Source: Dendrocalamus latiflorus (taxonomy: Eukaryota > Streptophyta > Magnoliopsida > Poales > Poaceae). Taken from it: a DNA stretch of 64,000 nucleotides. Positions within the stretch are counted from its first letter, which is position 1; each line of letters starts with the position of its first letter. The notes beneath the pieces were generated by a model. That model worked only from the letters and a program-made list of their open reading frames with translations, made no database searches and was not told the origin of the DNA. Where the stretch lies: contig CM029664.1 in the NCBI GenBank assembly GCA_017311315.1, positions 42,508,568 through 42,572,567 of the forward strand, in the 5' to 3' direction. The position numbers were made by a program, and so were the translations under genes. This document shows positions 11,640-21,638 of the stretch, in pieces.

Positions 11640-12779
11640 AATTTATGACCGTTTTTTCGAGTGTCGCCTGTGCTGAAAAACTAGAAATGGAAGTACCGCA
11701 ATTTGTACTGTGGTAGTTCCGAAAAAATCGGAAGTACCGGGGAAAAATTGGAACTTCTGAGATTCCGGTAGTTCCGATTTCTGAGCGGAACGTTTTTTCC
11801 AGAGAGCGACTTTTTGAATGACTTAGCCTCGGGAAAATCGGAAGTTCCGCAATTTGAACTACAGTAGTTCCGATTTTGGCTCCAACAGCTATTTTTCTGA
11901 CCGTTGGCGAGGAAATCGGAAGTACCGCAATTTGTACTGCGGTAGTTCCGATTTTCCTGATTTTTCAGGGGTTTGGCTCCAACGGCTAGTTTTCTTGTGT
12001 AGGGTATAAATACCCCCTTGTGGCCGGTTGGAGATGTTGTTGATTCATTCATTCCTGTGTTCTTGAGCTAGAGTGAGGCTCTCCACTCAATTGTGCATGT
12101 GTTGCACTTTGTGAGAAGGGAGAGAGGATCTAGAGTGCATGTGTTGCATCTAGAGGTGGACTTAGTGTCCAATCGAGCTTGTGCATCCGTTGCACGTGGT
12201 GAGAATCAAGTGAGGGACTTGACTTGTTACTCTTAGAGTTTGCCGACTTCTAGACAACATGGGAGGCGTCGTGCGCGGTGATCTTCTCAAGAAGGTTGTG
12301 AGAAGACCCGGCGAAGTTGTGAGGTTGAAGCTCACCTACCCGGAGCGGGAAAGAGCTACCACTAGTGGATTGGAGGTGCTTCGGCTTAATTCGTGGAGCC
12401 AGTCCGATTTGTTCGGGCTAACCTCAACGTGGATTAGGGGAATCCGGCAAGTTTCTGAACACCACGGTAAACATCATTGTGTCAATTGTGGTTTGTTTTC
12501 TTGTACTCTTTTTACTTTCAAGCAATTTACATTCATAGACTCAATTTAATTGCTTGTAAACCTAGGATTGCAAACCTTGATCTAGGATAGGATTGTTGGT
12601 GCATTTAGGCGAATTTATTTGTTCTAGGCGCTATTTGAGCTAAACCAACTTGAATTTAGCTTCCGCATTGTGTACTTGGTTTAGGCAAATAGAAAAGAAC
12701 TTAAATTGCAAGTATTAACTTATAGAGAATTTTTAGACCGCCTATTCACCCCCCTCTAGTCGGCCTCCTCGATCTTACA
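11640..12779 (-). repeat. Right about 1-kb inverted arm
   Basis: Inverted partner of 5459-6440. It has three or four copies of a GGAAGTACCGCAATTTGTAC unit at 11690-11960, a TATAAATA box at 12005-12012 and the conserved terminus ending GATCTTACA at 12779. The last part, from about 12720, is the most conserved between arms. Confidence 0.75.
12005..12012 (+). promoter_or_regulatory. TATA-like box in the right inverted arm
   Basis: TATAAATA lies between an AGGG and a CCCCC block. The opposite arm keeps TATATATA at the equivalent mirrored place (6037-6044). The conservation suggests a promoter firing towards the element end. No transcript evidence is available. Confidence 0.35.
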
Positions 12780-14184
12780 GCTAGCTCCGTTCGTCCCTCT
12801 GTCCGGGGTGTACGGGTGTGATCGGGTGTCTCCATCCCTTCCCCCGTCTATCCGTGTTGTTCCTCTCTGTCTGTGGGGTCTCTCCTTTTATAGGCACGAG
12901 CAAAGTCGCAGGAAATGTATGCGGCTCCCACATGGTGCCAATCGTGCCATTAATTTTGAGACCGAATTCCCAATCGATTACTGATTTCTTATCTTCTAGA
13001 CCTCTGCTTTTCATATCAAAAAGATTTGTTGAGAATTACTTCCATCATATGGAGATACAGTGTAATCATCTTTCCATCGTGAAGACGACACACCAGAATC
13101 AATCTTTTCCTTCCATCTCGGTGCATAGGCTGCCATAAATTGGTCACACACCTTATGATCGGCCAAGAACATGCAACCGTAGGAGGCATGGTGCAACGAT
13201 CGATTGAATTGGACCATAGATCGTGTTGGGAACTAATCTTGTTGTTGATAGTCGACGAGCCGCGGTTGAGCAACCTGGTTGAGCGCCGTGGTTGCTAGAA
13301 CGTGATCAAAGACTAGCGAGTGGTCAAAGACCAAAAGTACCGTATCTGTGTGAGTGATACAATTAGAGTTACAGTAAAATCAATGTGGTCGACAGGCCAT
13401 GGTCGAGCAGGCATGACCGACACAATATGGTCGTCTCAACATGGTCGTAATACATGGTCGAAGCAATCGTGCTCGAGTAGGCATGGTCGACACAACGTGG
13501 TCGAAGACCCACGAACTCAGAGGATAATCTTGGCGCATATAGTTCATGGTCGGCTGGGACTTGTAGCCATATGAGGCGCAACACATCGACCATGCACTGA
13601 CAGTTTGAGGGCCAGCTCACGTGCCGTTTCATTACCCGGTCTTAAAGAAATTAAGTCTTGCGTAGCACGTATACATACCACAATTTTCTTCCCAAACATA
13701 CTTCTTTGTATTTGCTTTGACTTGGTTTATTCGTACAAAAACTCATCAAACATTAACGAAACCCTATGCGCTGTGTTATTCCTAGCTTTATTATGAAGTC
13801 GATTTTAATTCGCAAAAGCACATCTCCTCGTCTTTTCGTATTCAATTCTTTGTGTAACAAGGCATCCAACAACATAAAAAAAATAAATTCTCCTCCATAT
13901 ATGAATTTCTGGTTGTATCACAATATCACTTACCTTCGTACTAACCAATTGTTTCTATCTCAAGCGTCCTAAAAAAATTTCGCAAAATTTCTTACATTAT
14001 AACAACATACGACGACCACAAAATGTTATTACGAGTCTAACAGATTTTGTACCATTCATAATCTACGAAAATCACAAATGGATCAACTGATATTATCTCT
14101 TTTTTTTAAAAAAAATAGAACTCATATACAAAATTTGATAAATGTTACTTATCTACAACAATTGTCATTTACCCCCATGTGCGG
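12780..14184. other. Right inner part of the MULE region; no gene
   Basis: The first about 450 bp are moderately GC-rich and resemble retroelement leader DNA (TTTTATAGGCACGAGCAAAG at about 12892) but show no protein. GGTCGA/GGTCGT words cluster at 13370-13520 on both strands. The remainder (13630-14180) is AT-rich. The MULE reading frame does not visibly resume here. Confidence 0.4.
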
Positions 14185-14460
14185 TTGGAGAGGCCAGTTG
14201 TGTAAAAATGGGCTCAGTTGTAGGCGCCGATTAGTCGGGCGACAGGTTCCAATTGCCCAACAGCCCACCGATTGCATGCCTGTCGCGTGGCCGTTGGGCA
14301 CCAGCATCCAGTCGCCCGGCCGTTGGGCACCAACATCTAGTCGCCCAACGGTTGAGTAACTGAAGGTCATTCCTGTAAATTTTTTTGCGTGAGTATATTT
14401 CTGTAATTTTGAATAAAAAATAGATTATTTAAAAGAAAAATTCTCTCATGCGCCACCTTT
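14185..14460 (-). repeat. Right TIR of the large MULE
   Basis: Inverted partner of 2385-2660, with the same series of GTTGGGC and CGCCCAACGG words, then AAGGTCATTCCTGTAAATTT and an AT-rich tip ending near CTCATGCGCC. Confidence 0.75.
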
Positions 14461-14639
14461 TTAGGTTCCAGGAGTAACCGATATAGGGCTGTTCGTATTC
14501 ATTTCCACTTTTAATATGAAGACTCGATTTATTAAAGTGATTTTTTATTTCCCTCACTTTAGAGATAAGACAGGATTACGGGCACAGCCAGTGGCGGAGA
14601 GAGGGGGGGCTAGGGGGCCTGGCACCCCCCAATCTTCTA

Positions 14640-14731
14640 CTAACCCACCAGGATCCCGAAAACAGCATCAAAGACTTAGCGAGCAATTTGTGCCAGAAAG
14701 AAAGCTCTTGAGTTGGGACTCATCATACGCA
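14640..14731 (+). pseudogene. LINE fragment, left of Helitron 1
   Basis: A short stretch whose final 35 bp (AAAGAAAG, then GAGTTGGGACTCATCA, ending ACGCA) are repeated at 20470-20506 on the other side of the Helitron. There the sequence continues into a recognisable LINE reverse-transcriptase tail. On its own it is too short to classify. Confidence 0.4.
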
Positions 14732-14815
14732 TCTCTATCTCTATCTCTATCTCTATCTCTATCTCTACTCTACTCTCTATCTCTATCTCTACTCTCTATC
14801 TCTATCTCTATCTCT
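14732..14815 (+). repeat. (CTCTAT)n tract forming the Helitron 1 5' end
   Basis: About a dozen CTCTAT/CTCTACT units form the first 84 bp of the element. Pyrimidine-rich TCTCTAT starts are usual for grass Helitrons, but such a long pure run is likely slippage-expanded. Confidence 0.8.
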
Positions 14816-15019
14816 ACCACATATAATGCACCTAAAAAACAATCCTAAAGCCACACAGAAAATTGTACAACACAGTCATTAGCTATCCTAAGTACACCCA
14901 AAAATTTACCACCAAACCCAACCAACGTTTGAAATGAAGGTACAAGATCCCATCTAACCTTGTCTTTCTCTTACTCACTCAGATCCAACGGATCAAATTG
15001 CTGGGACCAAACCTCATCA

Positions 15020-15558
15020 CTCATCCAGCCATCCAGCCAGGGACGAGGACGCGCGCCGCCAGGGCTCCAGCCAGGGACGAGGAGATCGATCCGCCGCCGC
15101 CTCCTCCTCCCCCCGCTCCGCGCCGCGCCGCCGCCTCCTCCCCCGCTCCTCCGATCCGCCCTCGCCTCCTCCTTCCTACCCCACGCGCCGCCTCCTTCTC
15201 CTTCCCTCCCCACCCCGCATCGCCCCTCCTCCCCTGCCCTGCCATCCCGCACCGCCGCCTCCTCCCCCGCGCCTCCACTCCCGCCGCTCCCCCCGTCCTC
15301 CACCGCGCCGCCACTCCCTCCGCTCCCCCATCCTCCACCGCGCCGCCACTGCCTCTGCGACGACGAGATCCCCCGCCGCCTCGTCCTGGATTCTGTCGAG
15401 AAGATCGTCGAGGACTTCGCCATGGACCTCGCCATCAACCCCTTCTCCTCCGGCACCCGCCTCCGGTCAGCCTCGGATCGCACCCCCTCCCCCGCCCCCC
15501 TCAGATCTGTGCGTGGTGTAACTGAGACGTGTGTGACGCTCGTCCTGGGCCCAGCTCC
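15020..15558 (+). other. GC-rich captured 5' leader region
   Basis: A C-rich, codon-biased stretch with overlapping long open frames on both strands, typical of GC-rich grass first exons and leaders. One plus-strand frame contains DEIPRRLVLDSVEKIVEDF at about 15360-15420, which looks like authentic protein, but I cannot name it. It precedes the phosphatase fragment and could come from that gene's 5' end or from a separate capture. The minus-strand frames are composition artefacts. Confidence 0.3.
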
Positions 15559-17432
15559 TCTCCTTCCTCGGCCTCCGCCACCCGCTCCTCTCCGCCGCCG
15601 CCCCGGCGCAGCCCTCGCCCGCGGTGGCCTTCGTGCAGCTCCCCTCCGAGGCCCCCGCCGACGCGTCGCCGCCGCCGTCTCCGCCTCTCGGACGGCTCAC
15701 GGTACGGACAGGATTCGTTGTTGGTTTCTTCATCCTGGAGTGACCGGTGTGTTGGCTGTTGGGCGCGAAAGGATGGTGCCTTTGCGTGTTTGGGGAGGTT
15801 AGGAATCACTTGGGTTTATGAGCGTAGTAGTAATTAACTGCAGATTAATTTGGTGTGGTTCTAGAGCAGGATTGGTGTGTGCAGGGCAGGTTCTTGTAGC
15901 GCTGGTACGCACTCCAAAAAGCTTTGATCATAACACATAACTAGATTAAGGTTAATTTTGAGATGAGCATAACACATAACTATGATTTATTAGGCACTAA
16001 TAATCGATTAGTAGAATTTTCTATCATAAACAGCATTGCAGGTTATAATCTCTGTATTTGTTTGTTCTTTTAGTTACCAAGCCTTCTTGACTGAACTTCC
16101 TTCGTTACCTACATATAATCTACAAGTGTTTTGGTTTGTCTCTTCAGGTAGTGCTTGACTTGGATGAGACTTTAGTTTGCGCATATGAGTCGTCGAGCCT
16201 TCCTGCTACTTTGCGGACCCAGGCTGTTGCAGCAGGATTGCATTGCTTTGACATGGAGTGCATATCCGCTGATAAGGCGAGGCAACCATCTTGTGTTTTG
16301 CTATTCTATTGCTGTTTTAGCTTACTTCTCACTTCTCAGGAAGGTACTTATGGGTGGTTGTATTATTTCTTGGTGTAAAGGATGCTGAAGGAAGACAGAG
16401 GGTGAATCATATAACTGTCTTTGAGCGTCCTGGTTTGCATGAGTTTTTGCAGCGAATTTGCCAATCTTGTTCTCTTCACAGCTGGTTTGGAAGGTTTGTT
16501 CTCCTGAACTATTCAAATTACTTTACATCAAGGGTCCAGTTGATTTCACCTCCTCTCACTGATCGGTGTCCTCACCCCTAGGATATGCAAGACCTTTAGT
16601 TGACAGGATAGATGCTCACAACAGATTCAGTCACCGTCTCTATCGGCCATCAACTGTTACTACGTAAGTTGTCATTAAAATTCTTTAAGCTGTAAATAAT
16701 GGATTGTTTTGTTCCTGAGCTTTAGTTTTACTATACGGAACAATTGACTTGCTCACTGATAATGAAATGTCATCTCGAGATTTTAGTGGGAGAGTCTTTG
16801 CAAGTAGAAATTTAAATATCACAAATGCTTGTACACCATAACTTGATGGAATCCATCCATGCTCATGGAAGTTCTGCATTTCTTTTTATTTGGTGCGACC
16901 TTCACTACTTTCTGTTCATCTTTTTTTTTGGGTATGCGCATTTGAGGTCAACACCAATATATGCACATCAACAATTGAGACCGTACCTGTGGGGCACATT
17001 TGCACTGGATTGTTTGTCAACATAAGCATGATATTAAACTTCATTTTCTAATTACATTTGCCTGCCGTTGTCTTATTTATACCCTGTTTACGTGAAGCTG
17101 GTTCCTGTACTGATGTTTTTTATTAACTCTTATACCATGTTGATAATGATTTGTTCATGTACTCCTGTTCTTTTACCAGCCTGATGGCACAAAGTAGTTG
17201 TTAATTGAGAAATTGAGCTGTATGCTGCATTAGCTGAGCTGTTTCAGTTTTCTGATGCTGTCATTTTCTCAATTTCAGGGAATATATTGAGCATGTAAAA
17301 GATCTTTCTTGTTTGTGCAAAGATTTCCGCAGAATCGTCATTGTTGATAACAATCCATATAGTTTCCTACTGCAGCCATTGAATGGAATACCTTGTCTCA
17401 CATTTTCAGCTGGACAACCTGTCGATGACCAG
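15559..17432 (+). pseudogene. Captured SCP/FCP1-type HAD phosphatase fragment (CTD small phosphatase-like)
   Basis: Five exons with mostly canonical splice sites can be traced. They are an exon ending 15701 (..LGRLT), then 16148-16276, 16381-16493, 16582-16663 and 17279-17432. Joined, they give the HAD motif I, DLDETLV (the first Asp is the nucleophile of the family), then ERPGLHEFLQR, YARPLVDRIDAHNRFSHRLY, and VDNNPYSFLLQP ahead of GIPCLTFSAGQPVDDQ. Such proteins dephosphorylate the RNA polymerase II C-terminal domain. Damage: the donor after 16276 is GC instead of GT, bases are missing near 16455 so that the segment encoding EFANLVLFTAGLEG is out of frame, and the last part of the domain is absent. 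It is a non-functional transduplicated copy. Confidence 0.85.
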
Positions 17433-18473
17433 GTAAACTGACACTGTAGATAAATAATTCTTTGGTTCTGAACTTATTATTCTTTGGTTTGTCCATTGTA
17501 CATTTGTTATGCATTCAGATTTGCTAATAACTTTTGTCTAACACGGTGCATACTCCTTACAGATGTTTATGTTCACTCCCTTCTCTCCAATTATGATCTA
17601 TATTCCTTGGCCAATTCTACCAATTTGAGATTCTGGAGGGATTACCACAACTCTGGGAAGTTTGATCTGACTGATATGACGTAAGAATCCATTTAGCTCC
17701 CCTTCCTTTATGCAACATCCAAGTTTTCTCTACATATTCTTGTCTGGGTGTATAAATTTGTGCATTTCGTACCATATCTTCAAGTGAATCTCTTTTTTGA
17801 CTTTTGAAAACAATCTTCCAGTGTGAGATGCTGGTATCCAACATTATTCATAGTTAGACTTGTTCTATGTGTGGTTCCTTACTAAACCTTTATTCTTAAA
17901 GCACAACTCAACGATTCTATTTGATAAATTGTTAGAATTGTTTGTATATCAAACTGTAACAGGCTTATTGTTATAATTTTCTGTGTACCAAATATAATAG
18001 GCAAAACTTGTTCATATGATTGTGGCCTAGAGCAGATATTATCGCAAGTTATATCAAGCAATCAACATTATGGTAGCTCAGAGTTGTAGCCATTCTCTCG
18101 CATCTTGCCTTGCTATACTTTGGCTGAGCTGCAAGACTTGTTTCTTGGCTCAACTATGTAGATAAGCCAACTGCTGTATTGGCAAATCTGTAATGCAAAA
18201 TTCGATTTGAACAGTCGTTCTAGACAGCTAGAGAGAATGTCTTTCTCATCCAGCTTTATTTATATTTTGCATCTTGTGGTCATATATTAAAGGAGTTTAT
18301 TGACTGTTTTGCATCTTGTGGTCATATATCAAAGAAGTTTATTGACTGTCATGTTGCACGGACATACAGGTTTATATATACCACAGTTAGTTATCATGAA
18401 TGTTGATGTCATCAGGAACCAGATTCTTTGGCAACTACGAGTAATTAATTTTTGACATAATTTTACCATGCAG
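17433..18473. other. Helitron 1 interior, mostly non-coding
   Basis: AT-rich intron-like DNA. A short open stretch ending at 17680 (LRFWRDYHNSGKFDLTDMT) just before a GTAAG donor looks like an exon of an unidentified gene. At 18258-18350 a short direct repeat (TTTTGCATCTTGTGGTCATA) is present twice. Nothing else can be supported. Confidence 0.35.
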
Positions 18474-18754
18474 GAAGAGTTCCAGCTTGCATTATTTAAA
18501 AACAGAAGGAAGGAAAATCTTTTCGCTAATCGGGTATCCATCCCCTTGGCAACCATTCTCATTTAGGTTTTGATATGTTACATGGCGATATTACATATCA
18601 TGTATTATCACATTCAGTTGTATTTACATGACATGGACCTTGCAGATATTCGACCTTTTTGATGTCAAGAAAAGGGGTGTCATCGATTTTGGTGACTTTG
18701 TTTGAGCTTTAAATGTATTTCATCCAAACCTCCCGATGGAAGAGAAAATTGATT
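18474..18754 (+). pseudogene. Captured calcineurin B-like (CBL) fragment, two middle exons
   Basis: Exon 18474-18533 encodes EEFQLALFKNRRKENLFANR and exon 18646-18754 encodes IFDLFDVKKRGVIDFGDFV, then a TGA stop (18703-18705), then ALNVFHPNLPMEEKID. These are the EF-hand-containing exons of a CBL calcium sensor, which normally binds CIPK kinases. Acceptor CAG and donor GT sites are retained. The stop replaces the arginine normally present in EFVRSL, consistent with a CGA to TGA transition. The following exons of the gene are absent here. Helitron 2 carries different CBL exons (42708-43144). Confidence 0.85.
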
Positions 18755-18889
18755 GTAAGTTGTTGCAGCTGCTTGGACTATGTTTGATTCAATCAATTAC
18801 AGCATGCTATTGCGCTAGGTCCGTTTGTTTGGGGTGTTTAGAGCGTGAAGCAACAACCTTGGGTCTCTTTCTTTTTGTTATTATGGAAT

Positions 18890-19390
18890 TTGACGCTTTG
18901 AGTGATGTCTCAATGTGGTCGTACAACATTGTCGTTACCGATCACTTACAACATGGTCGAAACCGACAACTCTCAACATGATACGACCACATTAGAGAAA
19001 GATCGAAGGTGATCCGAAGGCTGCAGGAAGGCTCTTGTGAGCTCGAGGGTTTCTACAACAGAGTGGTCGTATGTTGTGCTATGTTTGTGCACTGGAAAAT
19101 TTGTTGGTCTGATTGTTTTGTGCGGTTAGAAACCTGCCGGGAGAGTTACGCCCACTGCAGCCAAACATAGCACCCTTTCGACCACGGCCAATGTGGCCCT
19201 AACAGCTTCCGACTATGGCCAACGTGGTCGTAATAGCTTCCGACCGCGGACAATGTGGCCGTAAACCCTTTCGACCATGGCCAATGTGGCCATAATAGCT
19301 TTCGACCATGGCCAACGTGGTCGTAATAGCTTTCGACCACGATCAAATAGATGCGTTCGACTTCTGACTTTCGATGACTTCTGACTATGA
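18890..19390 (-). repeat. GGTCG-type palindromic repeat block inside Helitron 1
   Basis: Several copies of CGACCATGGCCAACGTGGTC separated by GTAATAGCTTC or AAAGCTATTA spacers occur at 19175-19345, with looser GTGGTCG words from 18915. The orientation is opposite to the equivalent block at 47490-47910. There is no coding. The edges are abrupt against the CBL fragment side and the PPR fragment side, suggesting an inserted or captured module. Confidence 0.7.
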
Positions 19391-19399
19391 CTTTCTGAC

Positions 19400-19684
19400 T
19401 TGTATGTGGATCTTCTTGGGCGCTCAGGTTGTCTAGATGAAGCGGAGGCCCTTATCTTGTCAACGCCTGTGCATCCTGATGGGGTCATATGGAAGACATT
19501 ACTGTCTGCTTGTAAATCCCAGAAGAATTTTGACATGGCCGAGCGGATAGCAGAACGTGTCATTGAGTTGGACCCTCGCGATTCTGTCTCTTATGTTCTG
19601 CTATCAAATATTCGAGCTACCAGCAGGAGATGGGGGGATGTCAGTGAGGTAAGAAAAACTATGAGGGAGAAGAACATGCCAGAA
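19400..19684 (+). pseudogene. Captured pentatricopeptide repeat (PPR) protein fragment, E-domain
   Basis: An open frame with YVDLLGRSGCLDEAEALI, HPDGVIWKTLLSACK and DPRDSVSYVLLSNI followed by RRWGDVSEVRKTMREK. This is the characteristic end of the PPR array plus E motif of a plant PLS-type PPR protein (organelle RNA editing family). It lacks the repeats upstream and the terminal domain, and it runs straight into unrelated coding sequence after 19684. Confidence 0.85.
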
Positions 19685-20234
19685 CTGTGTCCATTATGGA
19701 TCCTCATCCTAAAAATAGAATGTTTAAGGGTTCTGATCCATGCATGCCATATATACACAAATTACATAACATTGCCAATAATTTCAAACTCGCCATGGAA
19801 TTGGCACATCCTGCGTGGAAAGACGATATTTTTTACTGGCGTCGTAAATTCCCAACATGGGTTCCAAAAACTACGGACTGGTAATAACTTATAATATGTT
19901 TCATCTTTATTATCAAATATCATTTGATTTATCTATAACAATTAAACACGTGCTCTTCTGCAGCAACCTGTCAGGCTTCCTTGTATACAGTTTCATGTGG
20001 TCGTGGAATGGCGTAAGATTACCAGTTATCAACACTGTGAGCATATAATATTCTCTATGTATATTTTGTAGACTACATAGCAAATTAATAAGTTAACTTA
20101 TTATCTGCCATGCACAGCGATCACATTCACTGAGGACGAATTTCTTGGTGGACATTTTGAAGAGCAGTGAAAATGAATGTAAAGACATTATCCCTGGAGA
20201 ACTTCAAGACCTACTTAAGCAAATCAGAAATTAG
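19685..20234 (+). pseudogene. Captured C-terminal fragment, possibly Ulp1-like protease
   Basis: Three exon-like pieces follow the PPR fragment. The piece 19687-19881 has CMPYIHKLHNIANNFKLAM and a WRRKFPTWVPKTTDW end. The piece from 19964 has SGFLVYSFMWSWNGVRLPV. The piece from about 20119 has LRTNFLVDILKSSENECK to a stop near 20234. The middle and last pieces resemble the C-terminal part of plant Ulp1/C48-type protease-like proteins (the GFLV..FM.WNG pattern), but this is a weak, memory-based assignment. No catalytic triad can be shown. Confidence 0.4.
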
Positions 20235-20436
20235 ATGGTTCAGGCGAGACATGACTTATTATTGCCTTGTTATGCATTATAATTGGCCTAGGCTTGTAAT
20301 TTCATGACCTGAACTTGCTGGTGATATACATGAGTGTTTTCCAGATTATATACATGGTGATATACAATTGCGTGAAACTTAAACTATGAAAAAAAATCAT
20401 CATTTGGTTGTTTTCATGTGCATCCCCGAAATGCCG

Positions 20437-20465
20437 CCGTGGCGTTAGCACGGGCACTATACTAG
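20437..20465 (+). promoter_or_regulatory. Helitron 1 3' hairpin and CTAG terminus
   Basis: The stem CCGTG / CACGG encloses the loop GCGTTAG, followed by GCACTATA and the terminal CTAG. This is the structure that stops rolling-circle transposition. It differs from the Helitron 2 terminus (46473-46501) at only a few bases. Confidence 0.85.
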
Positions 20466-20830
20466 TTGGAAAGAAAGTTCCCGAGTTGGGACTCATCAGA
20501 CGCATTGGAAATGGTGAGTGTTTCGATATAGAACGGTAATTGGACTTGAATCTATTAGCATGAGACTGACGGGAGGAGACGAAGAGAGTAATCTACAAAA
20601 TGTTTTGGAACTGATTGATCCAGTATCTAAGTCGTGGAAAGCTGAGATGATCAGAGATATTTTTATCCTGTTGGATGCAGATGCCATTCTGACCATACCT
20701 TTGAGGAAGAATCACACGGATGATATTAATGCTTGGGTCTTGGAGAAATATATGTGCACCTATTCGGTTAAGTCTGCATACCGTCCTTTGGTCTTGGAGA
20801 AGTTATGGAAGCTAAAGTAACGGTTTTATG
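20466..20830 (+). pseudogene. LINE (non-LTR retrotransposon) reverse-transcriptase tail fragment
   Basis: The open frame 20518-20820 contains LIDPVSKSWKAEMIRDIF, DADAILTIPLRKNHTDD and YSVKSAYR. These are typical of the linker and zinc-binding region after the reverse transcriptase in plant LINEs. It is preceded by SWDS-like sequence shared with 14700-14731. The protein is truncated at both sides; there are no polymerase motifs and no poly(A) tail. Confidence 0.65.
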
Positions 20831-21380
20831 GTGGAGACTAATTCCCTAGAATTCTTCAGGGATTTGGCCTTTGGTTCTTTGCTGGCTTGCCGCACGACGC
20901 GTGCTCTGTCAGTCAGTCTGTTCGTATTCTACTCTTCTTGCCGCACGCTTGGATGGGAATCTGGGAGTGGATCTGAGGATCTCAGAGCTGGTTCATCCAC
21001 TTGGACTCTTGGAGGTATGCACCTTTTTAGTTCTACTAGTACATATGTTGATATGTGGATACAGAGCCATGCATTTTTCGTCTGAAACTTGATTTTCATG
21101 AAAGCGTAGCTTAGTTTGGACGATGCATGCTTTGTGAGTTTGAAATTTAGGTACCGGAGCATATTGGTATATAGGGATGTGACTGGCTAAAGAAAATGGC
21201 ACCACTCCACAAGATTTGTCATCAACAGTGAAACATAATGCTATGGTACCTTGACGTCATAAGCAAGTAATCACTAATCATTCATTGATTTCATTTGGTG
21301 GTATTCCCTTATCTAATCAGTAATCACTATCTAAATTTCCCTTTACAATTTTAGATGATATGAAGAAGAGAAAGACAATT
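20831..21380. other. hAT interior, no gene recognised
   Basis: Mixed-composition DNA with short open frames and no domains. It separates the LINE piece from the hAT transposase tail. Confidence 0.35.
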
Positions 21381-21492
21381 CATAATTTATATTGAAAAGG
21401 AATTGACCGCAAAGATTAGTAATGATGATATTATTAAGGCCTATGATCTTGCTGGTAGTCATAGAGCTAAGTTTAAGTTAATAGAGATGTAA
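21381..21492 (+). pseudogene. hAT transposase C-terminal remnant
   Basis: A frame reading YIEKELTAKISNDDIIKAYD, then GSHRAKFKLIEM and TAA (21490-21492), resembles the very end of TTF-type hAT transposases, where YIE(K/R)E-A--IS precedes the stop. It lies about 140 bp from the hAT right end, as expected. The rest of the transposase is lost. Confidence 0.5.
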
Positions 21493-21638
21493 TTTTCTTT
21501 GCATTGTAATTTGCAAAACATATTAATATGATATGTGACTATTAGATCGGTAAATCCGGTATAGTTCATTGGTTCTACTCTACTTGTTGTCCATACTGCC
21601 CCCTATATCCAATTCCTGGCTCCGCCCCTAGGCACAGC

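Larger units (their letters stand above)
5459..12779. mobile_element. 7.3-kb element (or inverted pair) with about 1-kb inverted ends, inside the MULE transposase
   Basis: The left end (TGTTAGATCGAGCAGGCC, then a G-run and TGAATAGG) and the right end (CCTATTCACC, then a C-run and GGCCTCCTCGATCTTACA) are inverted complements. The similarity continues inward for about 1 kb with matching landmarks. These are TAAACC..AAGC and a tract with TGCAACACATGCA, then CACTCAATTGTGCATG and a TATA-like stretch with GGCCGGTTGG, then GAAGTACCG repeats. Between the arms are a short orphan frame, a 2.6-kb degenerate repeat field and AT-rich DNA. No transposase is recognised and no duplication flanks it. It may instead be two related insertions in opposite orientation. 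A related terminus is found at 50580-50620. Confidence 0.55.
2385..14460 (+). mobile_element. Large Mutator-like element (MULE), decayed and interrupted
   Basis: Roughly 270-bp inverted repeats at 2385-2660 and 14185-14460 bound the element. It encodes a broken MuDR-type transposase on the plus strand (3475-5458). The internal AT-rich flank at 2820-3130 has repeated words around CGTAGAAAATT. An unrelated element with about 1-kb inverted ends (5459-12779) lies inside it and accounts for most of its length. The exact outer base and a 9-bp duplication could not be fixed, because the two outer ends diverge. The boundaries are therefore approximate. Confidence 0.65.
14732..20465 (+). mobile_element. 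Helitron 1, non-autonomous, gene-capturing
   Basis: The 5' end is TC (TCTCTATCTC...) preceded by A at 14731. The 3' end is CTAG followed by T at 20466, so it sits between A and T with no duplication, as Helitrons do. Twelve bases before the end lies the hairpin CCGTGGCGTTAGCACGG (20437-20453). The interior has fragments of at least four unrelated host genes in the same orientation: a HAD phosphatase, a CBL calcium sensor, a PPR protein and a Ulp1-like protein. It also has a GGTCG-type repeat block. No Rep/helicase is present, so movement would need a helper. Confidence 0.85.
14589..21630 (+). mobile_element. hAT-superfamily element with 8-bp TSD, carrying nested insertions
   Basis: It starts CAGTGGCGGAG and ends CTCCGCCCCTA, an inverted pair. 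The flanks are an exact 8-bp duplication GGCACAGC (14581-14588 and 21631-21638), the hAT hallmark. A remnant of a hAT transposase C-terminus is kept near the right end (21390-21492). Most of its length is foreign: a LINE fragment and, inside that, a Helitron. Confidence 0.85.

Noticed and set aside
15020..15809. Minus-strand glycine/arginine-rich open frames
   Set aside because: They are complements of a C-rich leader. The plus strand shows the real exon end joined to the phosphatase motif.
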